DNA from: Amylostereum areolatum
Lineage: Eukaryota > Basidiomycota > Agaricomycetes > Russulales > Stereaceae
Length of the DNA: 64,000 nt
Assembly (NCBI GenBank): GCA_012932865.1
Contig: SAXG01000002.1
Coordinates: forward strand, 558,001 to 622,000
Direction: 5' to 3'
Shown here: positions 12,325 to 23,873 of the stretch, one piece after another
Numbering within the stretch: the first letter of the stretch is position 1
Layout: every line of letters starts with the position of its first letter
Notes under the pieces: model-generated
Told to the model about the DNA's origin: nothing
What the model saw: only the letters and a program-made list of their open reading frames with translations
The model's database searches: none
Made by a program: the position numbers and the translations under genes

Positions 12325-12885
12325 ATGCGTGCTTGCCTTTCCTTCAAACTTCCGTCGACAGCGACAGCGACACTGTCATGTCGCTCGTATGCAACACGTC
12401 TCCCTCAAAAACCTCCCATGCGCCATCCGGATCCTCTTCTCAACAACCCCAACGCCACCACCTCATCGCTGCCGGGAGACCTCACATTCATTCACCGACC
12501 TCCTCCGACCTCACCATCCCCACTGTCTCTTACAACGGATCCCGCCTCTCCTCTTTTGAAGGCAGCGAGCACATCCTCACAGGCCACAAAGCTACCCCCG
12601 CCTCTACGCGCGCCCAGCAACCAGCAACCTCAAATGTCCGACGAGGATATCGTTGAGATGAAACGTCTCCGTGCCTCCAATCCCACATTCTACACGCGGA
12701 AGCGCCTCTCCGAGCAGTTCAATTGCACCCCCAGCTTTGTGGGTCTGATGGCGCGCCTGTCTACGTCTGACCACCGTGCGGTGCAGCAGAAGCTCGAGCA
12801 AACACACGAGGATGTGCGAGCGCAGTGGGGTGAGAAGAAACTTATTACTCGGGAGATACGCAGGAAGAGGAAGGAGTTCTGGTAA
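12325..12885 (+). CDS. MRPL20: mitochondrial large-subunit ribosomal protein L20 (mL58)
   Basis: A structural protein of the fungal mitochondrial ribosome large subunit. It is a single uninterrupted frame of 186 residues. I chose the ATG at 12325 because it starts an Arg/Ser/Thr-rich, acid-poor leader (MRACLSFKLPSTATATLSCR) typical of a mitochondrial presequence; an in-frame ATG at 12274 is possible. The conserved core is in the C-terminal half: SDEDIVEMKRLRASNP, TRKRLSEQFNCTPSFVG, and a basic end, REIRRKRKEFW, as in the fungal MRP-L20 family. The middle is low-complexity Pro/Ser/Thr. It is one of the few intronless genes here. Confidence 0.85.
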   Translation: MRACLSFKLPSTATATLSCRSYATRLPQKPPMRHPDPLLNNPNATTSSLPGDLTFIHRPPPTSPSPLSLTTDPASPLLKAASTSSQATKLPPPLRAPSNQQPQMSDEDIVEMKRLRASNPTFYTRKRLSEQFNCTPSFVGLMARLSTSDHRAVQQKLEQTHEDVRAQWGEKKLITREIRRKRKEFW

Positions 12886-13583
12886 AGAGTAGGATATTCA
12901 CATGGGGTGGTCGAGAGCCTCGTCGAGGACCGTGTGGGGCTGGCGTTGGAGGATTAGAAGGTCAGGGCTCCCTCATCTTTCTCATAGTACCATGCCAATT
13001 CTCCGTCACGAACTTCGCAGGAGTGCGCTCGTTCGGGTCTACCGTTATGTTCTTGGCGGCGTAGCGACAAATAACATGGCTTTGTTTCGCAAACTGTGCC
13101 CTTGTTCAGCCTTCCACCCGTTATCTTCCGCGAGATCTACGATGGGTTGTATTGCCGGTGCATATTTAGGTCAGTAGGCAGTCTCTACCGGGCTCACATG
13201 TCCAGACTAGCACCTTTGGGGGAAACCTCTCGCCATCATATGTCCGCTCGATTGTGCACACGAGCGTGAAACGGGCCTCCGTGGATCGGAGAGTAACGGG
13301 AGAGCGCTCGCATCCTAGAGTCCGCGCTTCTTTGGGGCTGCGATTGTCATTGGACGTCTCGCATTTTCAAGCCTGGCATTTACAGGGGCCACCTGAAACA
13401 CACGCCATTGGGGCGATGAGAATGTGCGGAGGCCGTTCTCCTCCCAAAATTATCGTCGGACATCCATACATATAGGCCTCCGGTCGCTTATCCCACCCTT
13501 CGACAAAAATCCCGACCTCCTTCACAATTCCCCCCCACCCGAATATCTTGTACCCCAATCAAACGGCACATATATATACTATC
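12886..13583. other. intergenic, no gene seen
   Basis: This should hold the MRPL20 3' end and the malic enzyme promoter. The open frame 12902-13177 has no recognisable domain or splice context. TATA-like ACATATAGG lies near 13464-13473, about 110 bp before the next start codon, and a TATATATA run sits at 13570-13578, only some 10 bp before that ATG. Confidence 0.6.
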
Positions 13584-15942
13584 ATGCCGGCCCTCGTCTA
13601 TCCCCCACCCTCTTCGGACGCTGATACCAACATGCAGGCCCAACTCAGCGTCGCCGCCAAGGGTACGATCACGAAGATTGTCTCTAGGATTCCTCCGCCG
13701 CACTTTTCCAATACCACTCACCGTGCTCGCTGCCTCGCTCAGCTTCGCTCCAAAAGCAATGGCCTCGAATCGTACATCTACCTCAACGGATTAAAGGAAC
13801 GAGACCCCACCCTTTTCTACACTCTTTTGTACGAGAACTTGAGGGTAAGGTTCTGTTTATTGTTGTCGAGCAGTCTTCCCTGACAGTGTGATGACTTTCT
13901 AGGAAATGGTCCCGATTCTTTATACGCCTACTGTGGCCCCCGTTCCTCCGTCGTCCTAGTTTCTGCATTCTCACGCATCTCATCTAGGTCGGCGATGCCT
14001 GCCAGAACTACTCTCATATCTGGCGACGCCCGGAGGGTTTGTACATCAGTATCGGTGACAAGGGCCGCATCCGCGAAGTCCTTTCCACTTGGCCTAACCT
14101 CCATGATACCAGGATTGCTGTCGTTACGGATGGTACGTGCAAATCATCCGTATGGTTTGGGGGGTGCTGACGTCCCCCATTCAGGCTCTCGTATTCTGGG
14201 ATTGGGTGATCTCGGTGCCAACGGACTTCCGATCAGCATTGGCAAGCTGTAAGTTATTCTCTGGCTCTCTCTCGCTTCCTTCACGCGCATCATCCTCACG
14301 TCCACGCTCTGGATGTAGCGACCTCTATATTGCTGGGGCTGGAATTCGCCCGTCATCAACGGTTTGCTACTGTCCTCGTGTCGTGTGTCCGTCTCACCTC
14401 ATGTCATTACAAAGGTCCCCATTTGCCTGGATGTCGGCACCTCTACCCAGAAGTACCTTGACGATCCTCTGTATATCGGTGTCCGTCGCCCTCGCCCCGG
14501 CCCCGAAGAGGTATATATCTCGCTGTGACCTGATTCGTGGTCCCTCATCCCCTGCCCTTCTTAGATGGATGCGTTTATGAACGAGTTCATGGAAGCTATG
14601 CATGAAGTCTTCCCACAGTTGCTCGTACAATTCGAAGACTTCTCCACGGACAATGCATTCAAATACTTGGATATGTTTCGAGAACGTTTCCGGTGCTTCA
14701 ATGACGATGTGCGCATCCTCCACTGTCGTTCCCTTCTTGTCTGACTCCTCGGCTGTTTATAGATACAAGGCACTGGCGCCGTGGTTCTGTCGGGCTTTTT
14801 GAACGCTGCCCGTCTCTCCTCCGAGGCTTCGGGGAAGCCACTCGGCGACCACCGCATCCTCTTTTTCGGTGCCGGCTCCGCCGGGATCGGGGTAGCGAAG
14901 CAGCTTCTCTCCTTTTTTAAATTCCAAGGTCTGAGCGAGGCCGAAGCCAAAACGCGTATTTGGGTAAGCTCGTCCGTAATAGTCGGTCTAGTTGTGTTTC
15001 ACACCTCTCCCGGTGTAGACCGTGGACACGAAGGGCCTGATTACGGCCGATCGAAACGGCCTTCAAGAGCACAAGAAATGTACGTATATACTTCTGTCTT
15101 TCAAGGTCGCCCCACAGCTGACGCACGACTTCATCATGACAGTCTTTGCGCGGACTGATTATCAGGGTCCTCCTTTGACCAATTTGGTCGACATCATTAA
15201 TTATGTGAAGCCCACTGCTCTTCTCGGTCTGAGCACTATGCGTGTACGTACCACCGTCGCGGGGTCTACTTCCTCTGATGCTGACGACGTCTCTCATAGA
15301 ATGCCTTCACCAAAGAAGCAATCGTTGCAATGGCGGCTCACAACCCGCGTCCAATCGTATTCCCACTTTCCAACCCTGTTGCCTTGAGTGAGGTTGATTA
15401 CGAGGACGCCATCAATTGGTCTGTTGTGTTTGTGCATGCCTTTTCTCGCGCCTTCGACTGACCACCTCCTTCATGTTAGGACTGACGGCAAAGTCATCTT
15501 TGCTTCCGGCTCGCCCTACCAGTTGTTGACGCATGGCTCGAAGCGGTATGAGCCTGGTCAGGGTAACAACATGTATGTTTTTCCAGGTATTGGCCTGGGC
15601 ACACTCCTCTCGAAGGCGACGCGCGTCACGGACACCATGATCGAGCAGGCCTCCGTCGCGCTGGCTACATCGTTGACTGAAGAAGAACACGAGCTTCAGC
15701 TCGTCTATCCTCGCTTGGACAGAATCCAGGATATCAGTGCTCAGATCGCTCTCGCAGTCATTAGGACTGCACAAAATGCGGTGGGTAGTACTTCTACTGA
15801 CTGTGGAAACGAAGTCATTGACATGATTGTTTCACAGAATGTGGATTGCGTGCCGTCGTTGCGGCACGTGACAGACAGCACTTTGTTGGCACACATCAAG
15901 GACAGCATGTGGGACCCACGGGGCGCAAAGAGTCGCATGTGA
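13584..15942 (+). CDS. malic enzyme, NAD(P)-dependent
   Basis: It oxidatively decarboxylates malate to pyruvate, yielding NAD(P)H. Thirteen exons (13584-13844, 13903-13932, 13988-14132, 14185-14248, 14319-14361, 14415-14510, 14565-14708, 14763-14963, 15019-15079, 15143-15243, 15300-15418, 15480-15780, 15838-15942) give 556 residues, normal for the family. N-terminal motif: [20 protein letters not shown]. Metal and substrate region: [13 protein letters not shown] and [13 protein letters not shown]. Dinucleotide fold: [15 protein letters not shown]. Further on: [11 protein letters not shown] and FASGSPY. The last intron (57 nt) is in frame and open, so retention would add 19 residues. The TATA-like run just before ATG 13584 leaves open a start at the in-frame ATG 13632. 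I saw no clear mitochondrial presequence and cannot tell NAD from NADP preference. Confidence 0.93.
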
Positions 15943-16243
15943 TGCTGCGATGGTGGATACTGGAGTGGCTTGGGAGAATAAAGGGCCACCGCGTTTTCGT
16001 TCGCTTTCTGATTTGTTATCTGTACTACTACGAATATCGTCTCGTCTTCTATAACTATGCAAACCTCGACTTGCTGGTGGAGTAACAACTTGACGGAATC
16101 TGGCTGAGGGTTAATGGAAACGTTGAAACCCTAATTGTCAGTGTTTTCAATACGTATGGGTTGGTACCTCTGTAAGTTATAGCATAGATTGCCGAGAAAC
16201 GGAGTTGGACAAACACAAACGTCCCGCATCATGTGTATTGACT
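15943..16243. other. convergent 3' intergenic region
   Basis: About 300 bp between the stop codons of malic enzyme (+) and Tad3 (-). It should contain both polyadenylation regions. No other feature was recognised. Confidence 0.5.
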
Positions 16244-17669
16244 TTATGCATCTATGTCACCGTCTAGATCCATGTTCTCCACAGACAATCCTTCCGTCTT
16301 CCATTTCCCAATTACAAACCTATGATTCACGCCTTCTAACCTGGGGACACATGCTACTCCCCCGCACCCTCCCGTTTTTTCCATCGGGACGAGATAGAAT
16401 ACCTCTTTCACACGCGAGTGTAACAGCGCCATAGAACACATGATGCATGGTTCGTGGGTCGTGAACAGTGTCAACGACGTCAAGAGATAATGCTGCCCAT
16501 TTCGTACTGCGTCTGGTTCTGGTGTGGGAGCCGCGGAAGAGCTCGGAGGCGATTCTAGCCTGGCACTGCTGCGGTAGTCGGCCACTTTACGAACTACGTG
16601 CAAGACGGAATGACGCAAGGGGTGGGAGGTAGAGGTGCGTATGTCGTGGGCAATGAAGGACGCATAAGGAGTCTCGTCATCTGTAGACTCGAAAGGAGCA
16701 GGAACATATGACGCGATGGGGAGCTGTGAGGAAGCGGCCGATTGTCAGGGAAGGCTTGACGTAAGATAAGCATTTGCGTCCTTACTTCGCTCGCTTCACG
16801 CGCAAGACGGGCTTCGTCTATTACGCGTTGCATTGCTTGTTTTGCCCATTGTAATTTGGCGCGCGGCCAGGCCTCTGGTTCTCCCTTCCGTCGTGGCGCG
16901 AAGACCGTGGGCCACAGGGCGTTTTTGAGTTTAAGAGAAGATGGGGTGAGCGCGGAGGTTTGTGGAACGAGGAGAAGATATGGCTCAGATAGCAGCGCGT
17001 CAAGGTCTGCAGGGAAGACAGGAGCACTTTGAGCGTTGGTAAGGAGGAGAGTGCAAGATGTGGCAGATTTGCGGATACGCTTGAGATGTGAGAGCGTTGG
17101 TGTATCGAGCCCCGAATTTTTTAACCACCTGTTTGGGGCATCAATGAGACGGACATCGAAGCCATGAGAACCGCGCACTTGAGCATAACTGCGATATGCT
17201 GTGGCTCTTTGATATCCACCACCCAAACAGCGACTAAACAGACGGTAAGGATATGAATGGCACAGGTTGACCGAAACATACCAGTGCGGATCGATTGGAT
17301 ATCCTCCTCTTCATTTTCTGGCATCACTTGGACTCTGACGAAGGGAAGATCTTCCTCAGGTATAATCTGGCCAGAATTTCCACCAGGTGAAACCCTTGAG
17401 GAATTATCTTCCGCTTGGTGTTCATAACCACCCTCCAGCCTCATGAAGCCTCCCAGGTCACCATCCGTCTCTTCAGAACTGGACGACGAGGCAGGACGCA
17501 GGTCTACAGGAACCTCAAGAACGAAGCCTTAGTTATTGAAGAAAGTGATGCAATAGCTCAGATTGCGTACCGAATACGTTGCGATCTTTTCAGCCTTCGT
17601 ATGTTGAACTAGATCACGTCGAGTTGAGGTATTGCGCCGGGGCTGTCGTGAAGAAGGAGGATCGGCCAT
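16244..17669 (-). CDS. TAD3: tRNA-specific adenosine-34 deaminase subunit Tad3
   Basis: This is the non-catalytic partner of Tad2 in the enzyme that converts A34 to inosine in the tRNA wobble position. The C-terminal deaminase fold shows the zinc-site residues HPLRHSV and EPCIMCSMALLHSRVKEVFY. The catalytic Glu of active deaminases (HAE) is replaced by Val in HPLRHSV, the hallmark of Tad3/ADAT3. It continues with TGGCGGVACVPRLEGVNHRF. The N-terminal part is split by introns and carries DLPFVRVQVMPENEEEDIQS and a predicted RNA-binding region typical of ADAT3. The start at 17669 (MADPPSSRQ) is preferred; MAVLTEM at 17687 is in frame. It diverges from ALG7 with 124 bp between starts. Confidence 0.88.
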
Positions 17670-17793
17670 CTCGGTGAGCACTGCCATTTCCGACGCGTGA
17701 AAATGATAAGGTCGCACGTGACCTTCGACACGTCGCGCCGTCGTGGCGGATGAGGCGTGGCTCAAACGCGTTCAACTTCACCTCCCGTCGACC
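17670..17793. promoter_or_regulatory. shared divergent promoter of TAD3 and ALG7
   Basis: 124 bp lie between the chosen start codons of two head-to-head genes, so their promoters overlap. It contains an inverted GTCGCACGTGAC-type sequence around 17711-17722 with a CACGTG core, a possible bHLH site. No TATA box is seen. Confidence 0.55.
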
Positions 17794-19554
17794 ATGCCGG
17801 CTGGACCCTCCCCTAGACCGTTATCCCCTATTCTTCTCGTATCTCTTGTGCCAATTGCGTCTTGGCTCATAGTTCGCCCGCTCTTAGACCCAGTTCCGGT
17901 ACTCCCCGCGCTGTACATTTCCCTGGGCTTTTCGATCTTCGCACTTCTTGCAACAATATATCTTGTTCCAGCGCTGGGCTCGACTTTCGTCAAAGCAAAC
18001 CTGAGTGGAAGAGACCTCCTGAAGACATATAATACGCCCATGTACGTTCCCGTCAAACTCGTCGTTGCGTGGAACTTGATATTGTTTTAGACCAGAAAGC
18101 CTAGGCCTTGTATGCGCGTCAGTATACATCCTTCTTCTCATAGTCTTTATTCCCTTCGCTTTTTCTTCCATCTCCCTGACCGGATCCCACTCGCAATACA
18201 CTGTTCACGAAGGCATCGTCATCAATGAATTTCCACATTATCAGGTGCGTGCTGCCCTCCACTTTTACTCGCATGTACACCAACCGGTCATTACCTTAGC
18301 TCTCCGTATATCTATCCTCTTTGCTCTCCCTCATAATTGCAACTATGCTTGGTTTTCTCGACGACATATTCGACATACGATGGCGGCACAAACTTCCTAT
18401 CCCGATTATCGCTTCCATCCCACTTCTAATGGTGTACTATGCGGAGCGCGGTAACACGCATGTTGTTGTTCCTCTCCCTCTGCGGTCGATTTTTGGTGCA
18501 CTGTTGGACCTTGGTAAGCCGCTCTCTTCCAATTGAACAACTTTTCATCCAATGAAACGTGTAGGCCCACTGTATTACCTCTACATGTCCCTTCTGTCTA
18601 CATTTTCCACCAACAGTATCAATATCCTTGCGGGAATCAACGGCTCAGAAACCTCACAAGCCCTCGTCATTGCCCTCTCAGTCATCCTAAACGATCTCCT
18701 GTACCTCCCATGGCCCGTGGACTTCCGTATACCACTACATCTCATGGGTAGCCAAGCTGAGGTAGAGATTGGCGGTGTGTGGAGTGCGGGTATGGCGTAT
18801 GGGAGCAAGGAACTTGTCGAGCGACATCTATTCAGCTTGTACTTCATGTTGCCGCTCGTTGGCGTTTGCTCGGGATTTCTCTATCATAACTGGTCAGTAC
18901 TACTCAAACATGGCCAGCATTTGCGACTTACTGGCCAACAGGTATCCTGCACGCGCCTTTCCCGGAGACACCTTGTGCTACGTCACAGGGATGGCTTTTG
19001 CCGTGGTGGGGATCCAGGCGCACTTCTCCAAAACACTCCTCCTTTTCTTCCTTCCACAAATATTCAATTTTATCCTATCATGTCCACAACTTTTTGGCCT
19101 CGTCCCATGCCCGCGCCATCGCGTACCGAGGTAAGCCCCAACGCCCTCGCCGTGCCGCATAAACGCCGGCCTTATCGTGAATCCAGATTCGATGCCGAGA
19201 CGAACGCGCTGTACCCTTCCAAGGTTCTTTTCCTAAAGCCGCCATCCAAGCTCTCGTCGCTCGTCCTCCGCTCTTTCGCCGCGCTTGGGTTGACAGAACT
19301 CACTACCCACCCTAAAACCGGCGTTATTTTCGAAGCAACAAATCTCACTATCCTCAACTTTCTCCTCGTGCGATTGTGGCCTATGAACGAGAAGCGATTG
19401 GTGCAGGTGCTCATCGCCGTACAGGTGGAGCTCTCATTCGGCTGTTCGTTTACTCGCGTTTACGCCCCCACCCCCCCAGGTCGCCGGGAGTGTTCTAGCC
19501 TTTACGATTCGATACGGACTCGCCAATCTAGTATACGACGGTGACCGTCGATGA
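17794..19554 (+). CDS. ALG7: UDP-GlcNAc:dolichyl-phosphate GlcNAc-1-phosphotransferase
   Basis: An ER membrane enzyme that starts N-glycan assembly by moving GlcNAc-1-P to dolichyl phosphate; it is the tunicamycin target. Seven exons (17794-18041, 18091-18244, 18300-18513, 18565-18892, 18942-19130, 19187-19424, 19480-19554) give 481 residues with consistent phases. Many hydrophobic helices are visible, beginning with [15 protein letters not shown]. Family motifs: [20 protein letters not shown] (cytosolic loop), [15 protein letters not shown] with its Asp pair, [11 protein letters not shown], and near the end [11 protein letters not shown] and LTILNFLLV. The final exon encodes [19 protein letters not shown]. 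The start at 17794 fits; ATG 17743 would add 17 residues overlapping the shared promoter. Confidence 0.94.
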
Positions 19555-20288
19555 CAGGGTTAACCGGCCCCAAGCCCCAAGCGGCCAAGCCGTCGAACGG
19601 TCGAGGTGACGGGCGCTGCGCGCGGGGGGCGCCGAGACGAATCATATCTCCGGGATGGGGGCGGATATGGGGTGTGTAATTCTATGGCCAGCACTAGGCC
19701 AATCACGGGCGGATGCAGGGCAGGTGTATGATATCACTCACTTGCCCGTACTTTCTTCTTGCCGCGCCGCGTGATTGTTGAATTCACCGTCACTTTCACG
19801 CGTGAGGCTTGAGCTTGAGCCAGCCCAGCCGCACCCGGACTTCTATGTGAGGTAAGACTTTCGTATGCCAGGCATTGTATTTACGCCCGATCTTGACAGT
19901 CTTCGAGAACGGAGTAAGGCGTAAACGCAGTCGCTCTCTCCTGAATCACTTGTTCACGGGGTCCCGGGTCATCGTAACGGAACATTCAGACCTGTGTGCC
20001 GACGGCGGGTCATAGAGTTCATCTTTGCAGCGTCGCGATGCCGTCCGACAGCTCTCTGCCGTCCAGTGCCGTTTCACCGCGGGCGGAGAGCCGCCGCGGG
20101 CTTTGAAGGGACTGAGCGGGGATGCGAGTGGAACGCGAATCATCGGGGCGGTCGTGCGGGGTAGATAATCACATGCAATCCCATCTCCTCCTCAGACAAA
20201 ACTCCAGACCGTCCTCGTCCCGTTACATATAGCCCCCCGCGTCTCCGCAACTCACATCCCCTCCCTTTCAACCTTCCCTCACTGTACG
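19555..20288. promoter_or_regulatory. long intergenic region and isocitrate lyase promoter
   Basis: This 734 bp gap is long for this gene-dense stretch. It is GC-rich at 19560-19680. A TATA-like CATATAG lies at about 20226-20232, some 57-63 bp before the isocitrate lyase ATG, followed by a pyrimidine-rich run (about 20255-20282) typical of strongly expressed fungal genes. No protein-coding exon is seen. Regulation by carbon source is expected from the gene, but I could not identify a specific activator site. Confidence 0.6.
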
Positions 20289-22227
20289 ATGGCATCCGAG
20301 AAAGCTGCATTCGCTGCCGAAGTTGCGCAGGTCGAGCAATGGTTCAAGGTTCGTCTTGTTCTCCATATCTATACGGCTTATAGTAAATCGTGTCGGTCCC
20401 ACAGAGCCCCCGTTTCGCGCGCGTGAAGCGTCCATACACCGCTGCGCAGGTCGTATCTAAACGCGGAACGATCCCGATCCAGTATCCTGCGGGCGTGCTG
20501 GGAAAAAAGGCGTGGGCTTTATTCAACCAACGTTTCCAGAACGGCACTCCCTCGCACACCTATGGCGCGTGAGTAGCGATCTCCTTCTCCGCTGCACGTG
20601 CTGACACATGTGGTAGGCTGGACCCGGTACAAGTCACGCAGATGGCAAAGTACCTCGAGACGGTGTACGTTTCTGGCTGGCAATCGTCAAGCACGGCGTC
20701 AAGCACGAACGAACCTGGGCCGGATCTCGCTGGTATGCGCATCCGGGTGTTTCATTGCAAGAGCGGAGGCTAACAGCGGAATGCAGACTATCCATACAAC
20801 ACGGTTCCGGCGAAAGTCGAACATCTCTTCATGGCCCAGCTCTTCCACGACCGTAAGCAGCGCGAGGCGCGCTCGCGCATGTCGGATGCAGAGTTGGCGT
20901 CAACACCTGTCATTGACTACCTTCGTCCAATCATCGCCGACGCTGACACTGGACATGGAGGCATCACCGCAACCATGAAGCTTGCCAAGCTTTTCATCGA
21001 AAAGGGCGCGGCGGGTATTCACGTCGAGGACCAGGCGGCGGGCACAAAGAAGTGCGGACATATGGCGGGCAAAGTACTAGTGCCGATCCAGGAGCACATC
21101 AATCGTCTCGTCGCCATCCGTCTCCAATTTGATATCATGGGCGTCGAGAACCTCGTCATTGCGCGCACAGACTCGGAGGCCGCGACACTCATCACGACCA
21201 ACGTAGACGAGCGCGACCACGCGTTTATCCTTGGGACGACGAACCCCGGGCTGAAGCCGCTTGTGACGGTGATGAGGGAGGCCGAGAAGCAAGGCAAGGT
21301 CGGCGAGGCATTGCAGGCGGTTGAGGACGCGTGGTTGGCTGTCGCTGGTCTCCGCTTGTTCCCTGAGGTCCTGGTCGATGCGGTCAAGGCGCAGACGAAC
21401 GCGTCTCCTGCTACCCTCTCCAAACTACAGGCCAGCATTGCTCACAGTTCCAACGCAGACGCCATCACCATCGCGAAGAAGGAGTTCGGTCTGAAGTCCG
21501 TGCCGTTCTGGGATTGGGATGCTCCTCGTACCGTCGAGGGCTACTACCGCTACCAGGGCGGCACCCAATGTGCCGTCAACCGCGCCGTCGCCTTCGCCCC
21601 GTACGCCGACCTGTTGTGGATGGAGACGAAGAAGCCGATCTTGTCCCAGGCGAAGGAGTTCTCGGACGGTGTGCACGCCGTGTACCCCCAGCAGTGGTTG
21701 GCGTATAACTTGAGCCCGAGTTTCAACTGGGAGGCGGCTGGTTTGGGCCCGCAAGAGATGAAGGACTACGTGTGGCAACTGGGCAAGCTTGGCTTCGTAT
21801 GGCAGTTCATCACGGTACGTCCTTGGTTTGTGAATCTGGTCATTGTTGCCTAACGGTTGGGATTGTCAGCTTGGTGGCCTGCACTCGAACGGGTACATCT
21901 CGGACCTGTTTGCCAGGGCGTTTGCGACGGAGGGCATGAAAGCGTACGTCGAGTTGGTGCAGAGCAAGGAGCGCGAGATCGGCACGGACATGCTCACCCA
22001 CCAAAAGGTCCGTGGTCTTTATTCCTTGAGGTGTTGATGCTAACAAAGAGTTCCAGTGGAGTGGCGCGGACTTTGTGGACAACTTGATGAAGACGGTCAC
22101 GGGCGGCGTGTCCTCCACCGGTGTGTTGTTTTTCTGATTACTCTGGTTAGAAAGTGCTAAGGCTATTTCATCAGCTGCAATGGGACAGGGTGTGACAGAA
22201 GCGCAGTTCGCGAAGAGCAAGTTGTAG
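20289..22227 (+). CDS. ICL1: isocitrate lyase (glyoxylate cycle)
   Basis: It splits isocitrate into glyoxylate and succinate, letting the fungus grow on two-carbon compounds and fatty acids. Seven exons (20289-20348, 20405-20568, 20617-20732, 20787-21814, 21870-22007, 22057-22120, 22175-22227) give 540 residues, the usual fungal length. Visible motifs: [11 protein letters not shown] (metal and substrate site), [19 protein letters not shown], which holds the catalytic Cys in [14 protein letters not shown], and NLSPSFNW. The C-terminus is QFAKSKL; the last three residues SKL match a type-1 peroxisomal targeting signal, so peroxisomal location is likely. The exon-intron model has consistent phases throughout. 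The central 1,028 bp exon carries the active site. Confidence 0.96.
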
Positions 22228-22484
22228 TGGCGGGATGCCCTCAGTGAGAAGGGGACGGATGTTTTCCACCGTGTCCCGGTGTATTTTAGATCTGTAAACT
22301 GGGATTTGCTGCATATCATAACCGTAATTTCACTATCATGAAAGTTTCGGGGCGTCGCGCCTTGCTATCCACTTGCTATGGGGGTTGCTGCAATATCACG
22401 CTTGTAAGATGTTTATTACTGCGGTGGGAGGTGAGCTGAGGGTGAACGGCATTTGCCGACGCACTTCAGCAGTGAACGCGAACG

Positions 22485-23761
22485 ATGGACACCCAAGAAC
22501 AGATCCAGGCGGTCTCTCAATTCCTCCTCCAATCACCCCCAGGAGAGATCAACGATGTTCTCAACGGTGATCGTCCTCTCTCAGGTCTCCCTTTCGGTTG
22601 ACTGACAGAGTTCAGACGTGAGGAATATCATCGCGGACGATGACAGCCTGCAGGCAGGAATCCTCCCCGCCCTTCTGGAGTACAATCTCGCCCAGTTCAC
22701 CGTGGCAGATGTTCCAGGTGTATCTCATAATGTGCGTCCGATGCTCCTCCTCTGGAACTGTCTTGACATACATCTCAGTCCATTGTGAGCGATGCGGCCA
22801 AGGTGGCAGGGGAAGAAGACCGGTTCTTGGATCCACGCTCGCGTACAAGTTTCCGCTTTGATCACATATCTCTCGTGAGTTGTTTATAACTCTCTCCACA
22901 TCCACGCTATACGAACGTGTGGACTAACTTCCTATTCACATCCAGGAAACCGCAGATCCTCAGACAGTAGAACCAGACGCCGAATCGGAGCCCTTCCGGT
23001 GCGACACCACACCATCTACCGCTATTCACAACCCAATTTATATATTGTGTGGTCAGCGCCGCTTTAGAGTTATCCGTGCTGCAATACCTCTCCGCACACT
23101 ATAACGAAGGCACTGCTTCCGTGTTCTCTACACCAGACAACACCTCCCGTTTCGCGATTCAAATCGTGGCTAACAAGTACAACCCAGCCAACTTCTGGTG
23201 CGTTATCTTCTGGGAACATACATCACCTCTCTAACGAGTGTGTATAGGTCTGGACGCTGGCGATCTGAATACATCGTCGATCTTACCGAGAACACGATCT
23301 CGGGACGCGTTCTCCTCAACGTACATTACTACGAAAACGGAAACGTGCGTAACTGTACCTGATTTCGATTATACTTATACTGACTACGTCCTTATATGAT
23401 ATCCATCCGGGTTAGGTTCAACTCGAAACGCAGCACAAATCGAACATCTCCCTTCCACCGACCATCTCCGCCTCCTCCCCAGCCCAATCTGCTACAAAAA
23501 TACTAGCCCTGATTGAAGATCATGAGAGTGCCTACCAATCAGGCATCACGGAATCATATCACCAGATGGGCGAGAAGACGTTCAAGGGTCTCCGTCGTGC
23601 GTTGCCCCTCACTCGCCAGAAACTTGACTGGGACAAGGTGCGTATCTCTAGTCGTAGGCACCGCCAGAGGGTAGCTGACGATCTGTTTGGGTAAGGTATT
23701 GGGCTACAAACTGGGGGCCGAGCTGTCGGGCGCAGGCAAGGGAGCCTTTGGTTCATCGTGA
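22485..23761 (+). CDS. CAP1: F-actin-capping protein subunit alpha
   Basis: It forms a dimer with the beta subunit and caps actin filament barbed ends in the cytoplasm. Eight exons (22485-22566, 22616-22731, 22779-22874, 22946-22998, 23057-23197, 23248-23344, 23416-23637, 23696-23761) give 290 residues, normal for CapZ alpha. Recognisable segments: the N-terminal helices with FLLQSPPGEINDVLNDVR, DPRSRTSFRFDH, the strand pair FWSGRWRSEYIVDL and GRVLLNVHYYENGNVQLET, and the C-terminal actin-binding helix region KTFKGLRRALPLTRQKLDWD followed by a short tail. It follows isocitrate lyase on the same strand with a 257 bp gap and no evident functional link. Confidence 0.93.
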
Positions 23762-23873
23762 TCGTGTATGCATAACATAGGCAGGTACAAATGTTCTTGT
23801 GTATAATATATCGCCTTGCGAGTTCGCACAACCTTAGACCACATCTGGATAACCTTCAAGGTTTGAATATTCA

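Noticed and set aside
12902..13177. 91-residue plus-strand open frame downstream of MRPL20
   Set aside because: No domain, no codon bias, no splice sites around it; most likely 3' flanking DNA.
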